Positions 35,341 through 47,433 are shown, numbered from the stretch's first letter. The stretch: 64,000 bases of DNA from Sindora glabra (GCA_020226215.1 CM035235.1:7143151-7207150); one strand, 5' to 3'. The notes: generated by a model not told the origin, from the letters alone. Translations and numbers: made by a program.

Positions 35341-35745
35341 GGATGCAAAGAAAAGAGAGGAAGAAAAAGAAAAAGAGAGAAGAAGATGAGAAAAGAACAA
35401 AAATGAAAAAGAGAGAAGTATATGAGAGAAAAAATGAAGAAAATAATAGAGAGGAGAAGAGAGTAGAAAAGAGTGAGAGTCATGAGAAGAAAAAAAGTGA
35501 GAGAAAAATTCAGTTTAGAGAAAAAGAGAGTGATTGTGTGGAAAAAGAAAGAAAAGAAAATTTGAGAGTTATTAGAAAAGCAAGTGAGATAAAGAGTGTT
35601 TTCTATATTTCTAAGCCAATTGTCTTGTACAAGAAAGCTTATAAAAATACTAACAATCTTGAAATTGTTTTGTCAAATACTTGTGATGCTGTTTTGAAGA
35701 AATTCCAAGAAGTGCTTCCAAAACAATCATCCAAAGAGCTACCAT
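35341..35745 (+). pseudogene. Gypsy protease-RT linker (Lys/Glu-rich)
   Basis: A highly charged, low-complexity K/E/R stretch, then a short conserved segment ending LPKQSSKELP (about 35705-35742), the usual lead-in to gypsy RT. Instead of the expected RT N-terminus the sequence jumps to RNaseH/IN-type sequence, marking a rearrangement junction at about 35745-35775. Confidence 0.6.
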
Positions 35746-36200
35746 GTGTGAGAAGGAAATGCCCCAATTGGAGCAAGGTAACATTATTGTGATGGTTGAT
35801 ATGTTGTCTTGGAGGTACACTCTCATCTCTAATTTGCATAAAAATGTGTTAGGTGTTGAAACATTGGATTTTGTATCAAATGATTATGGTTTTCCTAGTT
35901 CTTCACTTGATGTTGTTATTCCTTTAATTGATTTTGCTACTCTTCTATCTAGTGAAGGTGTTTCAAATGTTGATACTTGTGAGAAAATGTTTTTGGAGAC
36001 AATTTTATTCATGATAGATTTTTATGTGGGAAGAACAACATGTATGTGCCCAAGAGTTCTATAAGAAATCTGTTTGGTAAAGAAGCCTATGGATATAAAT
36101 TGATAAAACATTTTCATATTAAGGGTACTCTTGATATTATGCTTTATGTATTGCTGGATCCTTATGTGTTTTCCAAGCATGGTTTAATGGGAGGATTTTA
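35746..36200 (+). pseudogene. Gypsy RNaseH/integrase junction and integrase N-terminus, displaced
   Basis: MVDMLSWRYTLISNLHKNVL (about 35793-35852) matches the V-x-D-A-L-S-R-R-Y-x-L segment that follows RNase H. It is followed by FVSNDYGF and, after a frame change, by the integrase N-terminal VPKSSIRNLFGKEAYGY (about 36046-36096) and GTLDIMLYVLL. In ordinary gypsy elements this lies after RT and RNase H; here it lies before RT. Confidence 0.7.
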
Positions 36201-36570
36201 TCCACTTTGCTTTGGAATAAGGAATGCATGGAAAAACATCTTCAAAACAAAGCATGGTTTATATGAATGGTTGGCTATGATACTTGGTTTGTCTAATGCA
36301 CCAAGTACTTCTTGAGTTTAATGAATCATGTTATAAATGTTTTCATTGATAAATTTTCTTGTGTTTATTTCCATTGTTTTGATGAGTTTAAAGGTGGGAT
36401 CTTGTTGCTGTTTAAGGAATTAAGAATTGGAAAGATTGCTTGCCACTTCTTGATGACATTCTTGTGGATAGTAAAATAATAGTTGAGCATAATGAACTTT
36501 GAAATGTATCTTGCAAATTTTGAAGAATGAGAAGTTGCATGCTAATTTTAAGAAAGGTTCATGTTGTATG
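36201..36570 (+). pseudogene. Gypsy reverse transcriptase fragment, displaced
   Basis: IRNAWKNIFKTKHGLYEWLA (about 36210-36269) with LGLSNAPST matches the central RT motif. RT continues through several frame breaks to DDILVDSK (36452-36475), which keeps both catalytic aspartates, and NEKLHANFKK (about 36525-36556). The fingers part of RT is missing. Stops show it is non-functional. Confidence 0.75.
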
Positions 36571-37033
36571 GGAAAGTATTATAATTGTGGATGATATTGT
36601 ATGTGGCATAGCAATAGAGATGAATGAAGGAAAGAAATTGAAAATGTTTACCACATCAATTTGTTGCTAAAATTGAAAGCTCTCTTGATTTCATTAACTT
36701 TTGTGCAAAGCTTTTGAAGAATCATGTTTTACCTGCTTTCTTTGATAAACTTGTTGCTATTGGTAATTTTATAGGCTTGCATGAGATTGATGACTCTTAT
36801 TTTGTATTTGATCCGGGTGGTTGCATATTGATGATATGAAATGGAAAAGGTGGTGTCCCCCATGGCTACATCTAAGAGGAGATGGTTCATTTCAAGTCTT
36901 GAAGAGACAATAATTGTTCTCCTAATTTTGAATTCTCATGGTGAGTTTGATATAAGTGCTTATTTTGGTGTTTCTAATCTTTCTCCTATTGATGTAGGTT
37001 TTGAAGATTTAAATTCGAGGGCGAATTCTCTTG
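36571..37033 (+). pseudogene. Gypsy pol 3' remnants
   Basis: Degenerate RT/integrase remains. A recognisable pol C-terminus is FEDLNSRANSLEEGGIDEN (about 37003-37059), resembling the F-E-D-S-R-x-N-x-F-x-E-G-G tail common in plant gypsy polyproteins and overlapping the purine tract and LTR start. Confidence 0.55.
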
Positions 37034-37045
37034 AAGAAGGAGGGA
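37033..37045 (+). promoter_or_regulatory. Gypsy polypurine tract
   Basis: The purine-rich GAAGAAGGAGGGA immediately precedes the 3' LTR, as required for plus-strand priming. Confidence 0.8.
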
Positions 37046-37046
37046 T

Positions 37047-37677
37047 TGATGAAAATCAAAGAAAGACATTGATGAAAATCAAAGAAAGCCCATTGAAGAC
37101 AATGGACTAAGGTGTTGAAAGGGCTTCACGATCAATGTCAAGGGTTTGGCAAAGGGGATGAAGGGAGACCTAGAGAAGATGATTGCTCCCCTATTTGAGA
37201 AAGAGGCACAATTTGGAGCTAAAAGAGTCCAAGATGCTCAATTGCGTGTATTTGGAAGACTTGGACTCTAATGAATCCATTAACATTTAGTTAGTTTAGC
37301 ATTTTTGTAATAAATGAGCCTTATGGGCCAAGACTTGTTTTTAGATTTATTTTGGCATGAAAACTTGTTATTTTATTTGGGTCACTTAAAATTGGGCTTG
37401 TTAGTGTACAAGGCCCATTAGGGTTTGCTTATAGGGGCTGGTCATATATAACCTCTTGTAAATATATTTTTATTCAGTTTTGAATACAATTTGATATTTG
37501 AGAGCTTGTGACTCTTGGGTTCTGGAGTGAGCCAATTATCCTTGATTTTATCAAGAGGCCTCCTCTTGTGGCGATCTTTTCCTTCGGCTTATCAATCCGT
37601 GATTGTGGCGCCCATCCTCCATCTTTTTCCGTTTTTGTTGTTTCAAATCCTATTCAAGGTCCGTCCTTTTTTCATCA
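37047..37677 (+). repeat. Gypsy 3' LTR
   Basis: Partner of 32146-32767; begins TGATGAAAATCAAAG and ends TTTTTTCATCA. The pair differ by scattered substitutions and one- to three-base indels, which implies a moderately old insertion. Confidence 0.93.
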
Positions 37678-37762
37678 GTTCATAAGTTAATTATTAACTT
37701 ATTTAATATGAAAATTATTAAGTTAACTAAATGGTAAAGTTAATTATTGACTTACCTTTTAA
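37678..37762 (+). repeat. 85-bp direct repeat flanking the gypsy element, right copy
   Basis: Begins directly after the LTR terminal CA and repeats 32057-32141 without a visible mismatch, then diverges (AAATGTGGG here versus AATTATTG on the left). Confidence 0.95.
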
Positions 37763-38055
37763 ATGTGGGATAATATAAAATAATAATATATATTTATTTT
37801 GAGGTTAAATAATATTGGTGCAATAAGATATTTAAAATTAAAATATTATTATCCCTATTATTTATTAAAAAAAAGAATATTATTATCTAACATTTAAATA
37901 ATTATATTTTATAATATTATTTATTTATTTATTTTATTTCTTTAAGTTTAATTAATGGGATTAGGCCAAAAATGTATTGATGTGATGCGTACGTATTTTT
38001 TTAAATAATAAAAAAAAAATAAGGGTAGGATTTACATCGCATATAAGATGACAAT

Positions 38056-38995
38056 TAGGGGTGGGCAAAAATTTCTCATCCATGGAAAATGTCAATTTGT
38101 CTTTTAAAATTAATGAATTGATGCGGTTTAGTTGGGTGGACAATTGAATGCGAGTAAAAAGATATAAAAAATGGTTTTATTTTATTAGTCAGTTCAATAA
38201 TTTGTTACCGAATGAATTACAATCGACTGAGAAAAAAAAATAAGAAAATAAAATATTTAAACTTTTTAGTCTTGTCATTCAAAAGCTCTCTTATAATTAG
38301 TTTTGCAAAATGTGCACTACTTGTTATTTATTGCAGTACAAAAAAAAATATTGGTTTTTGTGCTTTAGTAGTTTTATAATTCCAAGTCCTTATTTCACTG
38401 TTGAACATTGACCGTAAGTTTTCTTTTTATAATATTTTTTATCTTTTTTATATATATCTTTATTTCTTTAGCTATCTATTTTTAAAACACTTTCTTTTTT
38501 TAGCTATTCAGCTCTTCTATCCTCTCTCTCCTCTAGTGTCCTTTTTAGTTTTTGCTATCCTCTTTATTTGAAGTTCTGAAAAACTCATACTTGATCTCCA
38601 TTTTCATCAACAAAAGCAAAAAGTTCTTTCCCATTCTTTTTTAAAAATCTTTAAATCCATAAAAAAATTCATTTAATATTTTGTTTGTTACTGTTTGCCT
38701 TTTTTTATGCTTATTTACATTTGCACTGGAATGAGATTTTGATAATATTATATTCCCTGTAATTGAAACAAGTTTGAATACAACTTGACTATCTTGATGG
38801 CTATTGAACAAGAAATGACTTTTGTAATTGTGAAACTGATATAACCTGCATAAACTTGTTCCGAAGATTTTACTTGTAAACAATTAATATAATTGAAATA
38901 ATCAGATGCGAGTGAGCAAAATTGTAAACCAAAAATATCAGTTCAGTTAATAATTTTTTTTTAAATTGCTGATACCAGAACCGTGGACAGCCCTA
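38056..38995. mobile_element. Non-autonomous hAT transposon
   Basis: The left end TAGGGGTGGGCA and the inverted right end TAGGGCTGTCCA form hAT-type terminal repeats. They are bordered by the identical 8-bp target duplication ATGACAAT (38048-38055 and 38996-39003). The 940-bp interior has no transposase similarity, so it would rely on an enzyme supplied elsewhere. An 80-codon minus-strand frame inside it (38641-38883) is not recognised. Confidence 0.85.
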
Positions 38996-39464
38996 ATGAC
39001 AATTAATTAAAAAAAATAGATAAGTTAAAAAATTAAGAAATTATAAATTACAAACTACCTCATAAATCTTATTAAAATAATTTTTTTTAATAAATTAATG
39101 CGTCAAATGCCTAAATACCTCTCTCAATTTCCATTATAAGGTTAATAAGATATAGACTAGATTTCTAATTTAAAAGTTGTTAGACCAATGTAGACGCTGA
39201 GTACACCATTTTTCCTCCTTATATAACCCTAACCCCATGCTTATGCTTGGTACAATAGAAGAAGAGGGAGATAAAGGAATGAAAAATTTTAATTCAAAAT
39301 TTTCATTAATTGTTAATAAAAAGGGAAAAAAAAGGAAAATTTAAGAGTAAAAATTTTTATTATTAATTTATCCATGTATTAAATTTTAATTTTTTCAATT
39401 TTCTATTCTAACTAAATTTATTTATTTATTTCCTTTCAATCTCTTTCTTTTTACAACAAGTATA
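38996..39464. other. AT-rich intergenic spacer
   Basis: No frame or domain seen between the hAT element and the foldback element. A segment at about 39175-39265 is slightly richer in G/C. Confidence 0.5.
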
Positions 39465-40933
39465 GGGTAAGCATGACAATTTTACTGTTAACCTCGATTT
39501 CAAAAAATTTTTTACTAAAAATTTGCGCCACAATAAGATTTTACTGGAATGCTTAAAAAATTTTTTTAAAGGAAAAAAGGCAGTCACGGGGAGGGGTCCC
39601 CTCGTGACATTCCATTTCTTTTAAAAAAATAATTTTAGTTTTTTTTAAACCATCACCATCCAGCCACATTTAAAAAAATAATTTAAATTGTTTTAAACAG
39701 ATTTTTTCTAAAAAATAATTTTAGCTTGTTAGCCTTTTTTCATAAAAAATTAATTTTAGCCTATCAGTTTTTTTTAAAAAATTTTAAATTTTTTTAAAAA
39801 AAATTAATTTTAGCTTATCAATTTTTTTTTTAGAAAAATTAATTTTAGTTTATTAGATGAGTTATTTTTATAAAGAAAATATATTTTGAGCTTAAATTTA
39901 GCCATTTTAATTTGAACCCTTGATTTTCATTTTTAATTTTTTTAATTTTAATTTTGATTTAATTTGTAATTATTTTAAGTTTTTCACATATTTAATGTTA
40001 CTTAAACACTAATTACTATAATGAAATTAGTAAATATCATAACATCTTTAGAATAATTAAAATTTCAATAAATACAGAATTTTTCTTACTCTCCTATAAA
40101 TTTATAAGTTGAAAGATTTAATTTATACAAAATATATTTTATACAATATTTTATCATAACACTATGTAATATACATATATAAATCTTTGGGTTTTTTTTT
40201 CCAATTATGATATATTCTTATCATATATGTATATACATGGTGTTATGATAAAATATTGTATAAAAATATATTTTTTATAAATTAAATCTTCTAACTTATA
40301 AATTTATAGGAGAGTAGAAAAAATTTTGTATTTATTTAAATTTTAATTATTCTAAATATTTTATGATATTTACTAATTTCATTATACTCATTAGTGTTTA
40401 AGTAACGTTAAATATGTGAAAACTTAAAAAAAATTCAAATTAAAACTAAAAAAATAAAAAAATGTAAATCAAGAGTTAAAACTAAAATAGTTAAATTTAA
40501 GTTCAAAATATATTTTCTTTATAAAAATAACTCATCTGATAAGTTAAAATTATTTTTTAAAAAAGAAGACTGATAAATTAAAATTAATTTTTTTTAAAAA
40601 AAGATTGATAAGTTAAAATTAATTTTTTAAAAAAAGTTTGTTTAAAAAAATTAAAATTAATTTTTTATGAAAAAAGGCTGACAAGTTAAAATTATTTTTT
40701 AAAATTTTTTTTGATTTTTTTAAAAAATTTGATAAGTTAAAATTAATTTTTTAAAAAAATGGAATGTCACGGGGAGGGGGTCCCTATGACCATTGCAATC
40801 ATGGGGACCCCCTCCCCATGACTGCCTTAAAAAAATTTTTGTTAAGCATTCCGGTAAAATCTTATTGCGGCGCAGGTTTTTGGTAAAAAAATTTTAAAAT
40901 CGAGGTTAACAGTAAAATTACCAAGCATACCCC
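39465..40933. mobile_element. Foldback element, about 1.47 kb, long inverted arms with nested hairpin
   Basis: The left arm (39465-40180) and right arm (about 40223-40933) are reverse complements over about 710 bp with modest divergence. The tips are GGGTAAGCATGACAATTTTA and the complement of TAAAATTACCAAGCATACCC. The subterminal regions hold repeated TTTTTTAAAAAAATTAATTTTAG-type units. A GC-rich GTCACGGGGAGGGG...GTGAC hairpin lies at about 39584-39609 and 40764-40830. There is no coding region. Class II foldback or Mutator-like; no clear target duplication, so the family is open. Confidence 0.8.
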
Positions 40934-43347
40934 TTTAGTTCCTGCAGAAGAAGTAAAAACAATACTACGGAGCTATTTGGTTGATATTGAATACATAAAA
41001 TAAATTTAAACAGTTATTTAAATTATTTAAGAAGTAAATTCAATTTATTAGGAAATGCTTAAAATTATTTATTTGACATTAAGAAATTGATATTTTTTAA
41101 GTATTATAAAAATAATTAATATACCTCAAAATTATAATACAAAAAAAGGAGATTGTTCACCTCCACATTTATATGCAAAGTTTGTAACTTTCACACTTTC
41201 ATCTAGACAAAAAAAATTATATCACAAATTTAATAATAATAAATAATAAGAAGTTTTTAAGTAATTTTAATGGAGAAATATAAATTTAAAATATTTAAAT
41301 TGACTTCACTCATCATCTCTTACTTCACAATAAATACACTCTTTAATTGAATTAGTTAGTCATAATGGCAAATTAACAATAATATCTTTTATTATTATTT
41401 TATTATTAATAATAAATTAGATGCATGATTTCTTTTAAATAAAAGAGTAAAGGTTGTTAACTTCCACATATAAAAATAAAAAATATTGATAAATTTTAAT
41501 TATTTTTAATTTTTTAAAATAATATTTCTGATCTTCCTTTCTATTGTAATTTTTTTAATTAATAATTTCTTAACTTTTTTAATTTACATTGAAAAAGTAA
41601 AATAAGTTCATATAAAAAAAGATTGAAATAAGTTGTTTTCATGGAATTGAAATAAGCATAATTTAGTTGAAGAAAAATATAAGTTAAATAATTAATATAA
41701 ATAAATAAATAAATAAATAAATAATTCTATAAAATAGGAATTACATATTATTTATTTTCTAATTGAATATTAAAATAATAAATAATAAGTATAATGATAA
41801 AAAAGTAATAAATAAAATAATATAGAAGAATATATTGTACATATATTTTATGTATAATTAAATTTCTAATATAATTATATTTATACTTATGATATAATCT
41901 TTAATATTTATTTTATATAATTTTACATAATACTCATCCTATTTATTATATAATTAATAATGATATTTCTATTTTTAATCAATAAATTATATTTATTATA
42001 GAAAAAGTTAAGGTGATCATTAGTTAAATTAAATAGGATTAATTTTGTATTTCTATAATAAATGACATGAATTTTTTTTTTGCTACTAATGGGTTATGGA
42101 CAAATATCTTCTTATAATTTGTAAGAAGTAGAACTTTTTCTTCTATTTTGGAACTTAGTTGCCAATCAAATAGCTTAAAATTTTTCTATTTTTTGAAAAG
42201 TTGCACTTTCTATATTATCTTTGTTAATCAAGAGACATGCATCGTTTCCCTCACCTCTTCAAAAACTAATTTATTTTGATTTACCCATGTAGGCTACCTA
42301 GGGGTGCAAGTAAATCAAAATGAGTTGAATATTTATATGCTTAAGTTTAAAGTCACAAAAAATAAATAAGTTCAAATTTAATCTGAATATCATTAAAATC
42401 AAATAATTTGAACTTAAACTTGAACCTAATTTAAATAGGAGCTTAAATGAGTTTATATAAATTTATTTTAATAGTATGTTGTTAAGCTCCAATTTCTTTT
42501 AGGACCTGGAGTATTTAAATTTGAATTTGAATTTCTATTGAATATGAATCTAAATAAGTTTTTATAATTTTATTCAAATAGTTTATCATTTTATCAAAAT
42601 TTAAGTATATAAAATTTTATTATTCACAAATAAAGTAGATACCATTTTTTATTTCTATTTACTTATTAATATAAATTTTTTTGCAACAAGCAAATCTATT
42701 AAAAATATCTACATAATTATTAGATAATGCTAATAATTATATTTAACAAAAAGTAACATATGCTAGAATCAAAATATTATATTTTTTAGGAAATTTAAAC
42801 AATTAATAATAAGAATAATTTTTTACGTGTTATATTATTTATATATAGTATAAAAATATTTTTTTCATTAGGCTCATTCAACTTGTAAATGATTTGAGTT
42901 GAATAACATACAACTTAAGCTTAATTTATATATTAATCAAACATTTAAACTCAATTCATTTAAAGTCAAATTTGAATTGAACTTTTTATAAATTAATTTC
43001 AAACTACTCATGAATTAACTCGTATGTAATCTTAAAGTGGGAACAAATCCAAATATGAAAGGCCAATTAATTTAGCTCACTTTATTCTAGAATTTTAGAC
43101 AAGTTCCATGGTAGATAGTAGGATATATACTCTCAAGTTACTTTGTAGTTGTATGCCATAAAAAATCTAAAAAATTTGAAAAATTATTCAAAAAACATTT
43201 AAAATTTTCAATAAATTATATATTAATTGAATTCCTAATCCTTTAGTTTTTGTACTTCTCACATCTAGATGACAAAATGGATAGATATTTAGAGGTAGGG
43301 CCTCTCAATATTTAGGGGCCAAGGCCCCATAAATTTTCAAAAATTGT

Positions 43348-43393
<46 letters not shown>

Positions 43394-43848
43394 TTTATGA
43401 GAAAAGTATATTAGTTTGACTCCTCCAAAAATAAAATAAGTATTAAAGATAGTATAGAAGCATTTAAAAACATCACTTTAATATTTTATTGGATACATTC
43501 AAATTGAAACTTAACTTTTATTTGTTTGATTTTCTAAGATTGAGTATCAAATTAAGTGAAAATTCACTTGCAAAATTTTTAATTAGTTAATGGGTATATA
43601 AATTGTATGCTTGCTGCAATAAAAATTGAGATAAATGTAAAGAGGGGTAGTTATTTAATTTTTCAACTATTCTTCTTTGCATTTACCTCATATCTTATTA
43701 GTAGAGAGCACAAAACTTGTGTACCCACTATTTAACTAAGAAATTCTTTGAATATATTCAATAGTTACTTTTATTTTGACAAGATTTTATTAGATAAATA
43801 TATCTAACATTATCTTTATTTTTAGAACCATAATTAAATATATGATAT
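40934..43848. other. AT-rich intergenic DNA with microsatellites and possible old elements
   Basis: No gene seen. There is an (AAAT)n run at 41697-41724 and a (TA)n run at 43353-43389. AGCTATTTGGTTGATATTG (about 40972) and the inverted ATCAAATAGCTT (about 42165-42176) may be the ends of a 1.2-kb DNA element, but this is weak. The segment after 42300 (AGGGGTGCAAGTAAATC) looks like a degenerate repeat. Confidence 0.4.
43353..43389. repeat. (TA)n microsatellite
   Basis: Uninterrupted TA dinucleotides over about 37 bases. Confidence 0.9.
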
Positions 43849-44367
43849 GGGAAAAAATGTAAATTATCCCCTTCAACTTTGCAGTGATGAGATTTTACCC
43901 CTTTTAAGTTTATAAACTTGAAAATCACATCTTTAAACTTTGCAAAACTTGGAAATAACATTTATTTTCTTAATTGACCATTTTATCAAACCATGTTATT
44001 TTTTAAGAAGTTTTTAAATAATAATATAGATATTATAGTATGTTTTAGATTTTTTATGCATAATTTTTATGTTATATAATTAATAAAAATTAAATTATAT
44101 ATAAATAATTTAATTAAATACTTGTATATAAGTTACAAAATTATTATCCAAAAAATTAACAAAATAAATTTATATTTTACAATCATTTGATTTTTGTTTA
44201 AAATTCTACTAAAAAATCATATAATTTGATAAAATAGCTAATTAAATGAAACATGAGTGTTATTTTCAAGTTTTGTAAAGTTTAAAAGGTGATTTCAAAT
44301 TTTTTAAAGTTGAAGGGGTAAAATCCAATCATCTCAAAGTTGAAGGATGTAATTTGCACTTTTCTCT
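43849..44367. mobile_element. MITE-like element with about 150-bp inverted ends
   Basis: The left end (GGGAAAAAATGTAAATTATC, CCCTTCAACTTTG, GATTTTACCCC, AAACTTTGCAAAACTTG) is mirrored on the right by the complements of CAAAGTTGAAGG, GGGGTAAAATC, CAAGTTTTGTAAAGTTT and the final GCACTTTTCTC. The inner arms also match (TTTTATCAAA / TTTGATAAAA). The core is AT-rich without an open frame. Target duplications are not clear. Confidence 0.75.
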
Positions 44368-44689
44368 AAATAATATAATGAAAATAAATAAATCGATAAA
44401 TGATTAAAAATTATAATACTTTAAAAATACAAATTAATAATTAAGAATACAAATATACATAGACAATCAAATAATAATTTTCATACTATAGTGAAAACAT
44501 AAAGCATCAGTATTTAGGGACTATTTGTTTGGGGATGATTAGGAAAGAGAAAATAAATTATGAGTCTTTAATCCCTTTGTATGTGTTTGGATAAAAAAAA
44601 ATTTATTCACTTCCCTTGTTTTTTCTTAATACTGCCCACAATTTCTTTGGATCCAATTCTTTCCTTTTGGATTTTAAATTATTTTTAAT

Positions 44690-45135
44690 ATGATAATAAT
44701 GAGTTATTATTTAATTATAAAAAGTATAAATAAAAATAATTATTAAATAATAATTAATAATAGAAATGATAAAAATAATATTAATAAATAATAAAAAATA
44801 ACAATAATGATAATAATAATAATAATAAATAATCATAATAATAAATATAATAAAATACTTAATAATATAAAAATAATTAATAATATTAATAAAATAATAT
44901 TTATAAATATTAGTATAGTAATAAAAATTTTAATGTTTATATAATAATGAAGTAAAAATAAAAATAATAATAAATGTTAATAATAAAAAAATAATGATTA
45001 AAAATAATAAATAATAGTAAAAGTAATAATGAAAATAATATTAATAAAATATTTATAATCAATGTTAAGCAATTATAAAAATAATAATATCAATAAATAA
45101 AATAAATAATAAAATATGAATAACAATAATAATGT
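44690..45135. repeat. AAT-rich low-complexity tract
   Basis: About 450 bases composed almost entirely of AATAAT, AATAAA and AATATA words on the plus strand, with almost no C. It includes a purer run at about 44811-44830. An expanded, decayed trinucleotide microsatellite is the simplest reading. Confidence 0.8.
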
Positions 45136-45601
45136 TATTAGTATAAAGAAAACAAATTAGTATCATTGAACTACTGGCCAAGCCAACAATATATGCATAT
45201 ATAAGAAAAGCACCTAGCCTTACTTTCTTGTTCGTGCGCTAGGGTGTCTTATTGGTTCTAGTTTTGATTACTTTCATTTTGATACTTCATTTGTTTTTCG
45301 TCTTCAAGGATAGGGCAGTTGTGATTGTCCCAAAACTTCATCCTCACGGCAGCCGCAACAACATGTGAACTCTGTCTTTTCAAGTAAGAAACATATGAAG
45401 CCTCCAAAAATTCCATCATCACAGCCACGACAGCCTCTTATTTATGTTGTTCCTCCACGTTGGAGATACCTGTAAACTCCCTGTGGTCCAAACACAAATT
45501 GCAGGCTCCGTTAGAACAACTATAGTCAGAATAATTAAACAAAAGGAGAACTTGAAACGTAATAAACAAGATGGACAATTGCCTGTAGATCGAGCATTTA
45601 A
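45136..45601 (+). other. Low-copy-looking spacer with a short proline-rich open frame
   Basis: More balanced base composition than its surroundings. The frame 45314-45475 is open for 53 codons and includes SSKKHMKPPKIPSSQPRQPL followed by IYVVPPRWRYL. It might be an exon relic, but I cannot name a family and there is no clear splice context. It directly adjoins the visible start of the palindrome, so it may belong to the same structure beyond the window. Confidence 0.25.
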
Positions 45602-47433
45602 GAAGTCACACTAAAGAAATTTGAAATGATGTTTATAATAGCACAGGTTGATTTTGAAATCTGAGATGGCCTTAGGGGACAAAGATGGCGAACCATAAGC
45701 TGGATCATCATTCTTTGTTGCATCGCCATCACCTAGTTCTGTTCCGTTGCTGTTTTTCATGTCTAAGAAGATTGTTATTAATGCTACTATTGACAAGTAG
45801 ACCTCATACTCCTTTGGAAAGTATTAGATTCGTCCCCACAATATGTTTTGTTGTAGGAAGACTTGAAAAGTATTGGCCAAATAGATCTATAGTTTTGATT
45901 TTATACTTGAAAGGCAGTTTCACATTGTGATTCATAAAATATTGGTCAAATAGATTTATAGATTTGATTTATGGCACTGGATCAGTCTCACTTTCATTAT
46001 ATATTTTTCACAAAAACAATTTAATGGTTGTTTGATAAAAATAGTGTCCATCAAATTTAATTTATTGCAATATCTTAAAATTTATAAAAGGAAATTAAAA
46101 TCTATTAAATTTGGTTTGATCTAATATTTCAAATGTGTAAAAAAAATTGAATGGATGGAAGTGAAAAAATAATTTCAACATTCCTATATAACAAAGACTC
46201 ACCCAGTTAACGCAAGACTATTTAACTACCACATTGATCATCCAAGTAACAACATTCACAAACATCATAATGGCATTTAGACAAACTATACTTGGAAGCA
46301 ATTATGACATAGGAAACTCATTTCTAGAGGCCACTCAGGTGTATACAGTGCACGCACTTTTAACATGCCAATACAAAGACAATAGGGTTGGACATTTTTT
46401 CCTGACCCGAATATAACTGCTTGATCCAAACTGAGCAAACTCGGTTAGTCGCAAGTCTTTTGATTAATTGGGAACAAATGGATGAATAAAATAGGAGTTT
46501 TAAAATTTTTGGTTAGTATTGGGTATTGACAATCCTATCCAAATATGCCCAAGACTGACCGTATAGATTGCAAAAATGACACTGTGTCTTTAAGGACGTT
46601 CTTTTTCACTAGGTGATGCAACAGTCATTTGAGGTAAAACCTCATTTTTTCCTCCTACCTTGTTTGTCAAACAGCAAGCTCTAGTAAAGCTTTGATTACT
46701 ATTCATTGCTGTTTCTATTTGTGTTGCTCCACCAAATCAATTTTTTGAGCTCTCGCTTCATTAGCCACCCACACTCATGATTTGTACTTGTGAATCAGAG
46801 CTACTGCATCGCAACTATGCTTGATGGGTTGTGACAAAATTGCTTGGTTCTAGGTCTTTCCCTTTTATAATTATTAGTAGCATTTCAATTTTTGCATGGC
46901 ATGTATGCTTTTATAGTTGATGTTGAGATCCTCCATTTTATTTAGTTATGGATCTTATGATTTCGTGCTATTTTTCCTTTCTTTCAAATGTGTGCTTCTT
47001 GTTAGTTTTCTTGCATTTGCTTTAAGTAAAAGTTTTTTTTAGTTATTTATTTATTTTTTCTTATGATTTTTTTCTAATTACATGCTTAAAATTTTCTTTT
47101 TAATTCTTGTTCTAGTTTTATTAGATTCACAACTTGAATTTAAGAGTGGCTATTCTATTTCACTAGCAATAATGGAAAATGATTAGGGTGACATCTATAC
47201 ATGGAAGGCAAAAAGACATGGAAGATGTCAAATGTAACCAAAGCAACCAAAACTTATTGGTATTTGATTTCATCAATTTGAGTTGGTTATTGATATAAAT
47301 TTAGTTGGTTTTAGTTTGAAATTAACACTCAATCGATTAAGAATGATCGGGTGAAAATTGACCTTCAATCACTCTTAATTGCCTAATTTTCATCCTTAAT
47401 AAACAAAGATATTGTGCCTAAAATTGAATTTGG

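Larger units (their letters stand above)
32146..37677 (+). mobile_element. Ty3/gypsy LTR retrotransposon with rearranged pol
   Basis: It has paired LTRs of about 620-630 bp, a primer-binding site for initiator Met tRNA, gag with a CCHC knuckle, an aspartic protease, and a purine tract before the 3' LTR. The expected order PR-RT-RNaseH-IN is broken: sequence normally found at the RNaseH/IN junction directly follows protease, and RT fragments come after it. Frameshifts and stops are frequent, so the copy is non-autonomous. It is plant gypsy; the lineage is not assigned. Confidence 0.9.

Noticed and set aside
44690..45135. AAT-rich tract considered as a CRISPR-like or regulatory array
   Set aside because: There is no regular spacer-repeat structure and this is plant nuclear DNA; it is a decayed microsatellite.
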